A DNA stretch of 64,000 nucleotides from Petaurus breviceps papuanus (taxonomy: Eukaryota; Chordata; Mammalia; Diprotodontia; Petauridae), in assembly GCA_028583685.1 (NCBI GenBank), contig JAMXIF010001183.1:18491914-18555913 (forward strand), read 5' to 3'. Both the position numbers and the translations under genes were made by a program. The notes beneath the pieces were generated by a model, which did not search any database, was not told where the DNA came from, and worked only from the letters and a program-made list of their open reading frames with translations. Positions 32,261 to 43,335 of this stretch are shown here, in pieces; within the stretch, counting starts at the first letter, position 1, and every line of letters starts with the position of its first letter.

Positions 32261-32415
32261 CTAAAATTAGAAGGGGCCTTAGCATTCATCTAGCAACTCT
32301 CTTATTTTATAGATGAGGAACCTAAGGTTAAATGACCTTACTTAAGGTCACACAAGTGACAGAACTGGGATTTGACTTCATATCTTGTAACTCTAAGTTC
32401 ATCGATCTCACTGTC
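32255..32415 (-). mobile_element. MIR-like SINE
   Basis: 'ttagaaggggccttagcatt', 'gatgaggaacctaaggttaa', 'gaactgggatttgacttcat'. AT-rich simple sequence follows at 32,510-32,575. Confidence 0.65.
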
Positions 32416-32769
32416 CCATATCAATTGTAAAAAAAAGATCCTTTCACTTATAAATTTGTGATTCTGTGATCTCTTCTCTCTCTCTCTTTCCTTCCCTCCT
32501 TCCCTCTTTGTGTGTATATATGTATATTATATATGATATAATATATAATATTATATATATTCTCTACTGGATATATTCTTTTGGAAGAAGTAAATCTTGG
32601 CTTCATGTCCTTAGAGAGCATTACTCAGAGTAATGGTGAGATATTTCAAAGAGGCAAATTCAGATTTGAGGTTGAGAAAAATATCCTGACAAGAGAAGAT
32701 AGTAAGTTCCACCTCCCTGATGATGTTCACTTTGAAGGTGGATGACCTCTTGTTGTGCTCAAGTATGGG

Positions 32770-33610
32770 TTGGCCAAGATGGCCTCTTCCACCTCTGAGA
32801 TCCCGCTGTAGCAGCCTTCTAATTGGCCTTCCTATTTCTAGTCTCCCTCCTCCCCATTCTCCACACATCTTCCAGAATAATCTCCCTAAAGTACAGGCAA
32901 AACTGGATCAAATTTTAAGTGAATATTTAAGTATTTAAAATACAAACTCCTCAGCTTGTAATTGATGGCTCTCCACAATCTGGCTTCCATCTATCTACCT
33001 CTCACTTTATTTCATATTACTTCCCTTTGAGCACTCTGTGTTCTAGCAACACTGGACTACTAGCTATTTCCCAAACTCAACATTCCCTCTCTTGCCCCTG
33101 AGCATTTGCACAAGCCAATCTCATGTTCCAAATGAACTTCTTCCTCATGTCCAGCTCTTAAAAAACTCATCTTCTAGTGGCGGCTAGGTGGTGCAGTGAA
33201 TAGAGCACCAGCCCTGGAGTCAGGAGGACCTGAGTTCAAATCTGGCCTCAGACACTTAACACTTACTAACCATGTGACCTTGGGCAAGTCATTAACCCAA
33301 TTGCCCTGCCCTCCCCCCTCCAAAAAGCAAAAAAACAAAAACAAAAACTCATCTTCCTCCAAGGTTCAGCTCAGGAGTTATCTCCTCCATAAAGCCTTCC
33401 TTCATTTTTGCCCCCCTCTCCCCCAATCCCAGTCATTAGCACTTCTTTCCTTCCTCAAATTCCCAATATATACCTTTTCTGTGTATATGCTATGTCCCCC
33501 TATTAAAATGTAAGCTTCTTGAGTCCAGGGTTTGTTCTGGTCTTGACTTTGTATCTTAGCAGAGTGACTTAAACACAGTAGGAACTTAATAAATGTTTGC
33601 TATATGATTG
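32770..33610 (+). mobile_element. L2 3' part carrying a WSINE
   Basis: 'cctcttccacctctgagatc', 'gcttccatctatctacctct', 'gagcatttgcacaagccaat', then after the SINE 'gttcagctcaggagttatct', 'aatgtaagcttcttgagtcc' and a tail with 'taataaatgtttgct'. Complete 3' third. Confidence 0.82.
33161..33356 (+). mobile_element. WSINE-type SINE with perfect 14-bp duplication
   Basis: Flanked by aaaaactcatcttc at 33,161-33,174 and 33,343-33,356. Head ggcggctaggtggtgcagtg, 'gacctgagttcaaatctggc', 'acacttaacacttactaacc', 'ttgggcaagtca', then C-rich and A-rich tail. Well preserved; a young insertion into L2. Confidence 0.93.
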
Positions 33611-33769
33611 AATTGAATTGTTGGTCTTCTCCACTCTGTCCTAACTCATCCCCATACTGTAATAAAGTATCAAAGCATGGGAAAGGCCAGAAGGCCAGAT
33701 AAAGTAGCACACCTGAGTCCCTGTGAAAGAGCGCAGGCCCACAGGTAGCTGCTCTAAAGAGTAATGGAA

Positions 33770-34060
33770 CCATGGACTGGCAGAAGTAGAAGGGACCATA
33801 GAGCTCATCTCATTCAGGGGCTCTTAAGCCTGTTGGCTCCTTCTCCAAATAATGTTTCTAAATGCATGAAATATATGAGAAAATCCAAATAAAATCAATT
33901 ATGTAAAAAAATAAAGTTAGAATTGTTTTTTAAGTTCATGAACCCCAGGTTAAGAACTCCTGATCTAGCCCAACACCCTTACATTACATATGGAGAAGTT
34001 CAAGTCCAGAGATGTTATGACTTGCCTAAAGTCACACAGTTAAAGAAAGCAAACAGCTGG
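33770..34060 (-). mobile_element. MIR-like SINE split by a hAT element
   Basis: 'ggaaccatggactggcagaa' and 'agagctcatct' on the left; 'agcccaacacccttacatta' and 'gcctaaagtcacacagttaa' on the right of the insert at 33,816-33,963. Confidence 0.65.
33816..33963. mobile_element. hAT miniature, 'caggggttcttaa' type
   Basis: Starts caggggctcttaagcctg and ends aggttaagaactcctg, an inverted terminal repeat. AT-rich interior with 'taaatgcatgaaatatatga'. It sits inside a MIR copy, which proves insertion. The 8-bp duplication is no longer clear. Confidence 0.75.
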
Positions 34061-35319
34061 TGTGAACTGGGACCCTCTTTACAAGGTGCTTCTGAAGGTC
34101 AATGACTCTCATTAATTGCCTCAGAGTACACCATCCCAGGTGGTATCCCGAGTGTGGGATGGATTGATTGAAAATGTAATGGGGACCAATTAGAATCCAT
34201 AAACTTATATGACCATACATTTATTTAAGTTTTTGCTGAGTGGATTTTTAGCCTTCTTGCCAGTATTACTTTGGAAGAAAGTAATAATGATAATGAAAAT
34301 AGCAAGGGGGAGAAGCCAAACCTGAAGAATTTAGATCACTAAATAGTAGAGGGGGAAAAAAAACCACAACCATACAAGGCAGCTTAATAAATGTCATTCA
34401 AGATTCATTGATTGAAATTTTATAGGGTGATGAACTGCTAACTCTTCTCTCTCTAAACTGAGGGCAAAATTAGACAAAATTGACAGGAAGGATTTAGCTT
34501 GGTCACTAAGGGTTGTGAGACCCTGAACTCATTTCCATGGTTTATGAATCATAGATGGTTTCAGTGGGACCGTGCTTGGATGCAGAGGTTTGGAAAAGAT
34601 GACCTCAAGGTCCATTCTAGCCCTGTGATTCTATTGTTAGTCAATGGTTGACAAAAAGGGAATATTGAGCTTTATATGTCAATGTATGGAAAGCTCACTG
34701 GCCTCTGTGAAGCCTATCAATCAACCAACAAACATTTATTAGGCACCTACTAAATAATAGGCATTATGGATAGCAAATATTCAAATAGATCTGTGCAGAT
34801 CTCAATCCATCCATGCCAACCTGTCCCATTTCACTCTTGTCTATGGGCTCCCACGAATAAATAAGGAGTCTACCCAAAGTGCTGGAGTCCTTCCCTAACT
34901 TTTCTTGACATCAAGAGGTCACATTTTATCCCTAGCCCTCACCACATGAAAAGCCCAACTACTCTTCCTCTCATACATTTCCTTAATGGCATCTTTTTCT
35001 CTTTCAAAGTTCCTCATTGGTTATAGGTTTTTGCTTGCTCTGTCTTTCACCATACCCTTCCTCCATTGAGTTCTGTGTGATAAGCAATTTCTTTGGAGAC
35101 TGCCATGTCCAGTTTCTCAGAGCAACACCAATGGGGACACTGGAACAACAATAATCCAGTTCCTGCCCCTAGGCCCTGATTGTCTAAGAGGTCCACATAG
35201 ATGCTACTCAGCCCATATAGCACTGCAAAACGGCTTCAGCTGGAAAAGGAGAGTGCTTTGTGACTGCAATCCAAGAAAAGAAGGAACAAAAATAACTCCC
35301 ATTTCCATAGCACATCAAG
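34061..35319. other. 1.25 kb without recognised genes
   Basis: Only fragments: 34,540-34,640 may be a SINE 3' end, and 34,720-34,775 a MIR-like 'aaacatttattaggcaccta'. The rest is unassigned. Confidence 0.35.
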
Positions 35320-35460
35320 GTTTCCTCACAACTCTCTGATATCAGTAGTTCAGGTATCATAATCATCCCCATTTTATATGTGAGAAAACTGAGACTTAGG
35401 GGAGGTAAATTAACTTACCCATGAGCAAACAACTAGTAAGTGTTGGACCTGGGGCAATGG
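35320..35460 (-). mobile_element. MIR fragment
   Basis: 'cctcacaactctctgatatc', 'ttttatatgtgagaaaactg', 'aacaactagtaagtgttgg'. Borders the first unit of the direct duplication. Confidence 0.6.
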
Positions 35461-35493
35461 ACTCCAAGGGTGTCCATTATGGTATTAATTATG

Positions 35494-35781
35494 GTATATT
35501 TGACTCAAGTGGACCCTCTGAGTACTCAATAAATAGTAAATTGTCATTCAAGAGTAATAATCACAGTAAGCACCCACATTTATATGGCCTTGAAAACAAC
35601 AAGCATGGGGGCACTTTCTCATTTCCTCTTATGGCACCAAGTCATTCTGTGACCAAGGCACCAAACCTCTCTGTGGTTGAGTTTCCATACTTGTAAAACA
35701 AATAATGCTCCCTGTCCTCTTCCCCTCTCCTCCTGTCACCTCCCCACTAATTTACCCATTCACCAATAATCACAGAATTTC
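35494..35781. repeat. 288-bp direct repeat, unit 1
   Basis: Aligns end to end with 36,700-36,987, from gtatatttgactcaagtgg to cacagaattt, with scattered substitutions and almost no length change. It includes 'gtcattctgtgaccaaggca'. Function unknown. Confidence 0.93.
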
Positions 35782-36125
35782 AATGCTGGGAGAGACACCT
35801 GTGGCCATGGAGTCCAATTCTATATATGTAAGAATCTTGTCTATGATGTACCTGGTAAGTGTTGGTCCAGACTTTTCTTCAAAATCTCCCACAAAGGGAA
35901 AACCCACTGCTTCCTGAGACAGCCCATTCCATTTTGGGACAGCTCCAATTATTAAGTTTTTTTCCTTATATCACTCCTAAATCTGTCTCTTTGTAATTTC
36001 TACCCACTGTTTCTAATTCCCCCAGGCCTCTAGTGTCAAGCAAAGTAAGGCTTAATCTTTTTTCCACATGACATTCCTTCAAATATTTTGAAGACAATTA
36101 TCATGTCTGTCTAAGTCAAATTTGG
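35782..36125. mobile_element. CR1/L3-like fragment
   Basis: 'agacagcccattccattttg', 'acagctccaattattaagtt', 'ttccttatatcactcctaaa', 'ccacatgacattccttcaaa', 'gaagacaattatcatgtctg' in order match a mammal-wide CR1/L3 3' region as I know it. Confidence 0.65.
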
Positions 36126-36295
36126 AAAAGAGTTGGGAAACATTAAGATTCACAGAGGCTTAACCCACAGCTTATATCCCAACCTTTTCCCAATCCTTGT
36201 CATACTTGTAAATTTCAGTATTTGCTATGACATAGAGAAAGTAAGGGACCCATCAGAGACAGGAAAAAAAGTGGGGATGGGGAGGGGAAGGACAG

Positions 36296-36480
36296 GGAAA
36301 GCATTGGCCTTGAATTCAGAAGAGGTGAGCTTAAGTCTCAGTCTAGCCATGTGGCTCTGGGCACCTCATGCCTCAATTCCCTCATCTATAAAGTAAAAAT
36401 AATCATAACCCCACAATCATTGAGTAATTGTGAGGCAAGAATTTTGTGATTCTTAACATTCTATAGAAATGAAAGTTATT
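36296..36480 (+). mobile_element. THER1/MIR-type SINE
   Basis: 'gcattggccttgaattcaga', 'ccatgtggctctgggcac', 'ctcaattccctcatctataa', 'tattaa' end. Confidence 0.65.
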
Positions 36481-36699
36481 AAGATTCCATAAAGATTAAT
36501 AATCAGCATCATTACAGTACTAAGGGGATGGAAATTGAGGGAGGTCTCTGAAGAGATGTTTCATTCTATATAGCAAGTTAAAGGGAAAAGAGAAAATGGA
36601 ATGAAAAAGGAGTCTACTTGGCTACTGAGGGCCTTGGAACAGTTCAGTGTAAGAGCTGCTACCTGCCCTTGTTGGAGCTGACTGCTTCTGATTGAGGTA

Positions 36700-36987
36700 G
36701 TATATTTGACTCCAGTGGAACCCTTTGAGTATGCAATAAATAGTAAATTATCATTCAAGAATAATAATCACAGTAAGCACCCACATTTATATAGCCTTGA
36801 AAACAGCAAGCATGGGGGCATTTTCTCATTTCCTCCTGTGGCACCAAGTCATTCTGTGACCAAGGCACCAAACTTCTCTGTGATTGAGTTTCCACACCTG
36901 TAAAATGATGATGCTCCCTGTCCTCTTCCCCTCTCCTCCTGCAACTTCCCCCCTAATTTACCCATTCACCATTAATCACAGAATTTC
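36700..36987. repeat. 288-bp direct repeat, unit 2
   Basis: Second copy of 35,494-35,781. Outside both borders the flanks differ, so this is a dispersed duplication and not part of a longer tandem array. Confidence 0.93.
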
Positions 36988-37558
36988 CCTAGAAAGACCT
37001 CAAACTATGGGGAAAGCTGATTTGTTCCCATCTACCAGTTAAGGTAGATCAGATCAGAGTTAGTCTTTTAAGTAGGAGAACAAGCTGCTTGTCAGTTAAT
37101 TGGGAGAGGAGTGAGACAGAGGAGCATAATGGAATGAGTCTCCAACTTGAAATCTTCCTGACCCCTGAGTTCAAATTCCACGTATTATAACAATTATTAG
37201 TTATGTGACCAACAAGTCACTAAACCTCTGTATGCCTTGAGAAACTTTCCAAATCTTCTCTACTAAAGTATAAATAGGTCACAGTTTGAGTTGGTGGAGG
37301 CAGTTTCCACATGGATGATACCAAGGAAGTCCTCAAGACTGAACTGATTTGAGCTATATAGAGAAGCTATTTCACAACCCTATATCTGCCCTACCAGGGA
37401 TAAATACCACCATGAGCTGTGTGTTAAGCTTTCACCCATCTCTGCATTTCCATTTTTAAGATACCAGAGTTAGGTTCCACTTTGTCACTAACACTTTAGT
37501 GTGAATTAGTTGGAGCAGATATTTTCCCAGCAGAGAAGTGCAAGAGCACTGGTTCCTT
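36988..37558. other. mostly unassigned, one SINE fragment
   Basis: 37,115-37,260 is a diverged plus-strand SINE ('cccctgagttcaaattccac', 'caacaagtcactaaacctct'). No other feature seen. Confidence 0.45.
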
Positions 37559-38392
37559 AAGAATGTGGATCTGATACATATTGGAGGAGACATGGGAAAA
37601 CTGGGACACTAACACATTGTTGGTGGAGTTGTGAACTGATCCAGCAATTCTGGAGAGCAATTTGGCACTGTGTTCAAAGGGTAGTCAAACTGTACATACC
37701 CTTTGATCCAGCAATACCACTAGTAGGTTTGTACCCCAAAGAGCTTGTTTTTTTTAAAGGGAAAGGACTTATTTGCACAAAATATTTCTAGCAACTCTTT
37801 TTGTGGTGGCAAAGAATTGGAAATTGAGGGGATGTCCATCAATTGGGAAATGGCTAAACAAGTTGTAGAATATGAATGTAATAGAATACTATTGTGCTAT
37901 TAGAAATGATGAACAGGATGATTTCAGAAAAACCTGAAAAGACTTTACAAGAACTGATGAAAAGTTAAGTAAGCAGAACCAATAGAACATTGTACACAGT
38001 AACAGTAATTGATGTTCAATTATGGATGACTTAGCTATTCTCAGAAATACAATGATCAATGACAGCGCCAAAGGACTGATGACGAAATTTGCTATCCACA
38101 TCCAGAGAATGAACCAATGGAGTCTGAATGCAGATTAAAGCATAGTATTTTTCACTTCCTTTATTTTTGTGTGTGTTTTTTTCTTTTGGTCTGTTTCTTC
38201 TTTCACAACACAACTAATATGGAAATATGTCTTACATGATTGCACATCTATAACCTATATCAATTACTTACCATCTTGGGGAATGGGGAAGTGAGAAAAA
38301 ATTTAGAACTCAAAATTTTTAAAAAATACATTTTAAAAAGTCATGTAATTTAGGTAAAAATAAAATGCTATATATAAAAAGAATGTGGATCT
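37559..38392 (+). mobile_element. 5'-truncated L1 with 14-bp target duplication
   Basis: aagaatgtggatct at 37,559-37,572 and 38,379-38,392. The 806-bp insert starts in L1 ORF2 ('acattgttggtggagttgtg', 'ctttgatccagcaatacc'), passes 'ggcaaagaattggaaattga', and ends with the 3' UTR and an A-rich tail. Frame broken at several places; reverse transcriptase core absent. Confidence 0.93.
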
Positions 38393-38539
38393 AAGGACAG
38401 ATAAAGAAGCATAGAAATCAAGGAGTGGGGAGAATGACATGAGAGAACAGGACCCCTAAAGATGAATTTCCTCACAATTTTGCCAGGGGCCAACCATATT
38501 TCAAAATGCCCCAGTGTGTGTGTTAGTTTTCTGGGTGGG

Positions 38540-39004
38540 CAGTCCTTACTTTTTTTTTTCATTATTATATTTTCACATTAGTCATGTTGTAAAGAATTAA
38601 AACCAATGGGAGGAACCATGAGAAAAAGAAAACAAAACAAAAAAAAAAGAAAGAGGAAATAATATGCTTCTATCTGCATTCAGACTCCAAAGCTCTTTCT
38701 CTAGATGTGGATAGCATTTTCCATCATGAGTGTTTTGGAGTTGTCTTAGATTCTTGCATTGCTGAGAAGAGCCAGGTCTATCAAAGTTAATCATCACACA
38801 ATATGGCTGTTACTGTGTACAATGTTCTCCTGCTTCTGCTCACTTTCCTTAGCATCAGTTCATGCAAGTCTTTCCAGGTTTTTCTGAAGTCTGCCTGCTC
38901 ATTATTTCTTATGGAACAATACTGTTCCATTACACTCATATACCACAACTTGTCAATTTAATGGCATCCCCTCAATTTCCAATTCTTTGCCAGGACAGTC
39001 CTTA
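38540..39004 (-). mobile_element. 5'-truncated L1, opposite orientation
   Basis: Short duplication cagtcctta (38,540-38,548 and 38,996-39,004). Poly-T start at 38,550 is the reversed tail. Inside are 'ctgcattcagactccaaagc', 'gtgtacaatgttctcctgct', 'accacaacttgtcaattta'. It faces the copy at 37,559-38,392 tail to tail. Confidence 0.88.
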
Positions 39005-39532
39005 TTTCAATCTTTCAGAAGAAAAACAACTGAAAATCTACAAAGCTAAAGAACTAATATTCTCACTAGGGAAAAAGATTTTAATAAAATAGAACTCTTT
39101 ACTTCCACTATCCTGGGTCGGGGGGTGGCAGCCCTGAGACTTAAGAGCAAAGTGGATTTGCTGCTAAATATGGCAAACATCCTTCCCAGGTCAAGCCTGC
39201 ATGCAGAGGCTAGTTTCAGGTTACCCTGTTCATTTCCCGTGCTAGTGCTATTTATGTGGTGCTTATCTCTGTCCTACCTATTTATTCTACAAAACAGGAC
39301 ACAGTCCATTCTACATAGGGCAGGTGGCATCATTTACAGGCAGGTGGCTGCAAGTTGGCACAGGATGGTTCAAAGTGAAACCTTATTCATCCTTCCCACT
39401 GTAGTCCTTCTTCCTTGCTTTGGACTGACTCCTATTGTTTTTGGTGACCCCAAGTGGGGGTGGGGGTGGGAATGGGGCTAGAAAAGTGAACTTTGTACTG
39501 GACAATTGAAGAACAGATCTCAGAGTCATCCT
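39005..39532. other. no recognised repeat
   Basis: Includes a G-rich tract at 39,446-39,475. A 118-codon frame at 39,125-39,481 shows no motif I recognise. Confidence 0.35.
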
Positions 39533-39890
39533 GGTACATTGGAGAGTTAAGTCAGAGGACCTGATTCCAAATCCTGCCTTGGCTATTAACTCTGTGACCT
39601 TGGACAAATAACTTAACCTCTCTAAGTCTTTATTCCTCACATATAAAATAAGGGGGTAGGATTCCAAGGTCCCTTCCAGCTCTAAATCTATGACCTATGA
39701 ATTTATAGGGGAACATGTATTGATTGAATTTGGAGTTGAAAGTCTTTGGTATTCAGATCTTACCTCTGCAAACTGTGTGGCCTGGATGAATTACTTAACC
39801 TTTCTGGGCCTCAATTTCCTCACTTATAAAATGAAAGGGGTAAAATGAAATGATCTCTAAGGACCTTTCCAGCTCCAAACTCTTCCCATT
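39533..39890 (+). mobile_element. two THER1/MIR-type SINEs
   Basis: 39,533-39,694 ('gattccaaatcctgccttgg' to 'cccttccagctctaaatcta') and 39,725-39,890 ('gcctcaatttcctcacttat' to 'cctttccagctccaaactct'). Both have the 'ttccagctc' 3' end and the same orientation. Confidence 0.75.
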
Positions 39891-40094
39891 GGAAGACATA
39901 CATAGGAATACTTGCCACAGGTAGGAACTACTCTCAACTTTTGGTCCCTTCCCAAGATGTATTATGAAGATCATAAAGACCATGGGGGAAGGTTGATTTG
40001 TTTCTGTCTCCCATATCAATTCTTTCAGATCAGAATTGGCTAGAGCTAGTACAGTATCCCAGAATGTCAGAGGTAGAAGGGACCTCAAGGCAGT

Positions 40095-40281
40095 TATTGT
40101 GATGGAAAGTGCATTGGACCTAGAGTCTGGAGAAACCCAAGGTCAGTCCCTTGATTGGCCTTGTGTTCCTGGGTCAGTCACTCTCTTAGTCTCCGATCCT
40201 TCAACTATAGAGTAATTAGGGAAAATTATACTTACATGATCCATGTCACAAGATCCCTGGGAGGAAAGCTCTTTGTAAACA
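40095..40281 (+). mobile_element. SINE whose 3' end received a WSINE
   Basis: 'gtgatggaaagtgcattgga', 'agtcactctcttagtctccg', then 'ggaaagctctttgtaaac'. The next element is inserted right after it. Confidence 0.6.
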
Positions 40282-40459
40282 ATAAAATGTTGGGGCAGCT
40301 AGGTGGTGCAGTGAATAGAGTATTGGCCCTGGAGTCAGGAGAACATGAATTCAAATCAGGCCTTAGACACTTGACATTTACTAGCTGTGTGACCTTGGGC
40401 AAGTCACTTAACTCCAACTTGCTTTACCTTCCCCCCTCCAAAAAAAATCATAAAATGTT
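40282..40459 (+). mobile_element. WSINE-type SINE with 10-bp duplication
   Basis: ataaaatgtt at 40,282-40,291 and 40,450-40,459. Head ggggcagctaggtggtgcag, 'ggccctggagtcaggagaac', 'gacatttactagctgtgtga', C-rich then A-rich tail. Confidence 0.9.
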
Positions 40460-40463
40460 ATTT

Positions 40464-40600
40464 GAGAGGCAGTGAGGTGTATCGGATAGCAAGCTGGCCT
40501 TGGAATCATGAAGACCTGAGTTCACGTCTTTCCTCTCACTCAGAGTGGCTGTGATTCTGGGCAAGTAATTTAACCTTTCAGTAGCCCAGGCAAGTCTTTT
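40464..40600 (+). mobile_element. SINE head and core
   Basis: 'gaggcagtgaggtgtatcgg', 'gacctgagttcacgtctttc', 'gggcaagtaatttaacct'. Truncated at the 3' side. Confidence 0.65.
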
Positions 40601-40799
40601 AAGACTATGAATTGTAAGGAAAGTATTGATCACTACTGGAATTTCCCTTACCAATGAAATCGAAGGCTTAGTCTGGAAGAAAAAAAAAGTGCTGCATGAA
40701 GATTTACTGTTACGTAGTTCAAAGCACTCACTTTACAGGCCAGCCCAGAGAACCAGGATGGCCTGATGTCATACAGGTGGTTCACAGAGCTGCCATCTG

Positions 40800-41085
40800 C
40801 TCTTGACGGTAAGGACTTTTTTTACTTTTCTTTGTATTTTAGATACTTAGCGCAGAGCCTGGCACTTAATAAATGCTTACTAACTTGCTTAGACTTCAGG
40901 TTTATGAGGCACTTTACATACGTTATCTGGATGGAGCTTTATAGCATTCCTGTGAGGCTGGGGCTATTTTTTAATCCTTAAGACCCTGAGGCTCAGAGAA
41001 AAGACTTGCCCAGGATTCACTAACTAGTAAATGTCAGAGTTAGGATCTGACCCCAGTTCTGACTCCGAGTCCAGCATTCCGGAGG
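40800..41085. mobile_element. L2 3' terminus then MIR
   Basis: 40,800-40,890 plus-strand L2 end ('gtattttagatacttagcgc', 'cacttaataaatgcttact'). 40,895-41,085 minus-strand MIR ('ggcactttacatacgttatc', 'tgaggctcagagaaaagact'). Confidence 0.75.
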
Positions 41086-41584
41086 ACACCTCTCCAGTAG
41101 TGACTCTTTCTCAAGGTGACCTCTGAGAGAACAAAGGTTCCAAAACAGTGCTGGGATGGTCCCAAGATGTCTTATCCGGAATCTGGCAGGCTTTATGCAG
41201 GAGGTCTTCATGGAGTGTAAGGGTAGGCATTGAATGTATTCAGGCTCATTCTCTCCTCTCAGAAGCCAGAGGAAAACAGATGTATGATCAGTGGTTTCCA
41301 ATTAGTGGTTTCCAGCTATGTTTAAAACAGCAAGGCAGATGGGAAGGAGAAAAGTCTTCAGCTGAATTGCTGCTCATCACAGGAAGCCGGGGATTCTTTA
41401 TGTTATTGATTTCCTTAAATGTCATTTGGAAATAACAGGGAATCCATCTCTTCCTTACCCGACTTGAAAGCCCAAGAGTGACATTTAGGTAAAGCTCTTG
41501 AATGTGGTTTCAAGCACATTCCTTGTCTCCAGTACAATTGGAAGTTTATTCTAGCTTTCAACAGATGCACATAGCGTCAATTAT
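41086..41584. other. no recognised feature
   Basis: Unique-looking; opposing short frames at 41,020-41,301 and 41,148-41,435 have no recognisable product. Confidence 0.35.
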
Positions 41585-41715
41585 TCAGTCAGTAAGTATT
41601 TATTATGTGTTGGGGATACAAAAAAGGGAGCAAAACATTGTTCCCAGCCTCAAAGAGCTCACATTCCAGTGATAGAGGTAACATGCAAACTTATATACAA
41701 GATAAGAATTAAGGT
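41585..41715 (+). mobile_element. unassigned ancient repeat, fragment
   Basis: 'agtatttattatgtgttggg', 'gatacaaaaaagggagcaaa', 'cctcaaagagctcacattcc' and 'aacatgcaaacttatataca'. Same family as 50,722-51,325. Confidence 0.6.
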
Positions 41716-42353
41716 CCCAATATACTAACCTAGATTCTTCCAGAAGGAGCCATTGTGCTCACAGTTAAAACTAGTGGTCCTCTAAGTAAGCAGCCTTTTT
41801 GTCAGAAAGGAGAAGGAATCTACCTGTCATTTTTTCCCCTGTGACATCATGGGGGAGGAGGAGCATTTCTTTTTCCTCTGATCAAGTTGGTTCCAGTGAT
41901 TCATCTCCAGAGAGGCTAAAAATACATCCTGACTCCCTCCTGCTACTTCTCTCCCCAGCCCCCACCCTGGGGTCAATAACTCCCCCCCTTTTCCCATCTT
42001 TTGTTCCTATTCCCCCTTCAGATGAAGGGGAGGAGGCAAACTTCTCCTTTGTCAACAGTTCTAGGAAGTGCAAAGCACATTGGTAATAACCCTGTGATGC
42101 CTTATATATCATGATTTATAGAAAGAAAGAAGTGAGAGGAGATTGTCCTGGCAACGTGATGAGATGACAAATGGTAAGAAATGACCCTGCATGGTAATTA
42201 CTATGTCATCAATAATCATTCTGAGGTGAGTCACACTCACCTGCTCTATGGAATCTGTGTCCTGAGATAAAACTCTGAGCTCTCTTGCTATGAATAAGGG
42301 CAAGTCATAGATAAATACTTACAGAACACCTAGAAAATTCAAGATCTCATACA
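41716..42353. other. no recognised feature
   Basis: C-rich patch at 41,960-42,010. A 95-codon frame at 41,799-42,086 has no recognisable product. Confidence 0.35.
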
Positions 42354-42426
42354 AGAAGGAAGGAAGGAAGGAAAGAAGGGAGGGAGTGAAGGAAGGAAGG
42401 AAGGAAAGAAGGGAGGGAAGGAAGAA
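42354..42426. repeat. (GGAA)n imperfect microsatellite
   Basis: ggaa units interrupted by aaagaaggg twice, which gives a longer-period repeat of about 35 bases. Confidence 0.92.
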
Positions 42427-42605
42427 GCATTTATTAAACACCTACTAAGCACTTTACCAATATTATCTCATTTGATCCTCATAACAATGCTGGGAGGTAG
42501 CTGTTATTATTATCTCCATTTTACAGTTGAGGAAACTGAGGCAGACAGAAATTAAGTGATTTGCCCCAGGGTTGCACATTTAGTGAGTGTCTGAAGTCAG
42601 ATTTG
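42427..42605 (-). mobile_element. MIR element
   Basis: 'gcatttattaaacacctact', 'tttgatcctcataacaatgc', 'ttgaggaaactgaggcagac', 'gtgtctgaagtcagatttga'. Lacks the head end. 42,606-43,089 shows no named repeat; a 62-codon frame at 42,634-42,822 is unassigned. Confidence 0.85.
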
Positions 42606-43089
42606 AAGAATCAAAACATAACATTTTTCTAACATGGTACCTAACCTTGAAGAGCTAAACCAAGATTTACCTTACTTCAACCTTGATGGATTTTTAATCT
42701 CACCTATGGGTCCACTTCCTCTGACAGTAAAGATTGAAACTGGTCCACACCTTCTTATCCTGGACACTCTGGTCCATGTTCTCCTGGGAATCCACTATAT
42801 CAATGACATCAAGTTTAAATAGAAATGGAGGCCACTAAACTGTATGTAAGAATTTCTGTGGCTGAACATTGACTTAGAAAATCACATTTTTTGTTTATTT
42901 TTAATTTTTTTTGAAAACCACATATTAACATTACCTATGTTCTATTGTATTTTTATTTATTTTGCTTAGTATTTCTCAATTACATTTTAACCCTTTCTGA
43001 GTATTGAAGTATTGAAGGTAGGAAGTGTTTGATAGATCTGTTCTACACAGACTCACCCAAAGTACCCTAGGGTGTATGTCAATAATGTC

Positions 43090-43335
43090 AAGTGGTAGCT
43101 CAGTAGAGAAAACTCTGGACCTAGAGTCAGGAAGACTTGAGTTCAAATTTGGCCTCAGACACTTACTAACTGTACCACCTTGAGCAAGGTACTTAACCTC
43201 ACTTTCTTCAACTGTAAAATTAGAATAATAGTAACATCTTCTTTATAGAGTTTTTGTGAAGTTCAAATGAGGTAATATTTGAAAAGCATTTAGCAAAGTA
43301 CCTAGCACATAGTAATAAATTATAGCTATTGGGGG
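43090..43335 (+). mobile_element. THER1-type SINE, full length
   Basis: 'ggtagctcagtagagaaaac', 'gacttgagttcaaatttggc', 'taacctcactttcttcaact', 'ttgtgaagttcaaatgaggt', 'cctagcacatagtaataaat', ending 'tatagctatt'. All parts from tRNA-like head to 3' end are present. Confidence 0.85.

Noticed and set aside
33178-33250. tRNA genes in the SINE heads
   Set aside because: A- and B-box-like words are present, but the sequence continues into SINE core and tail, and no tRNA fold with an anticodon arm is complete.
35494-36987. Direct repeats as a pair of LTRs
   Set aside because: The units do not have the usual TG...CA ends, the interior holds CR1/L3 and SINE pieces, and no retroviral sequence is visible.
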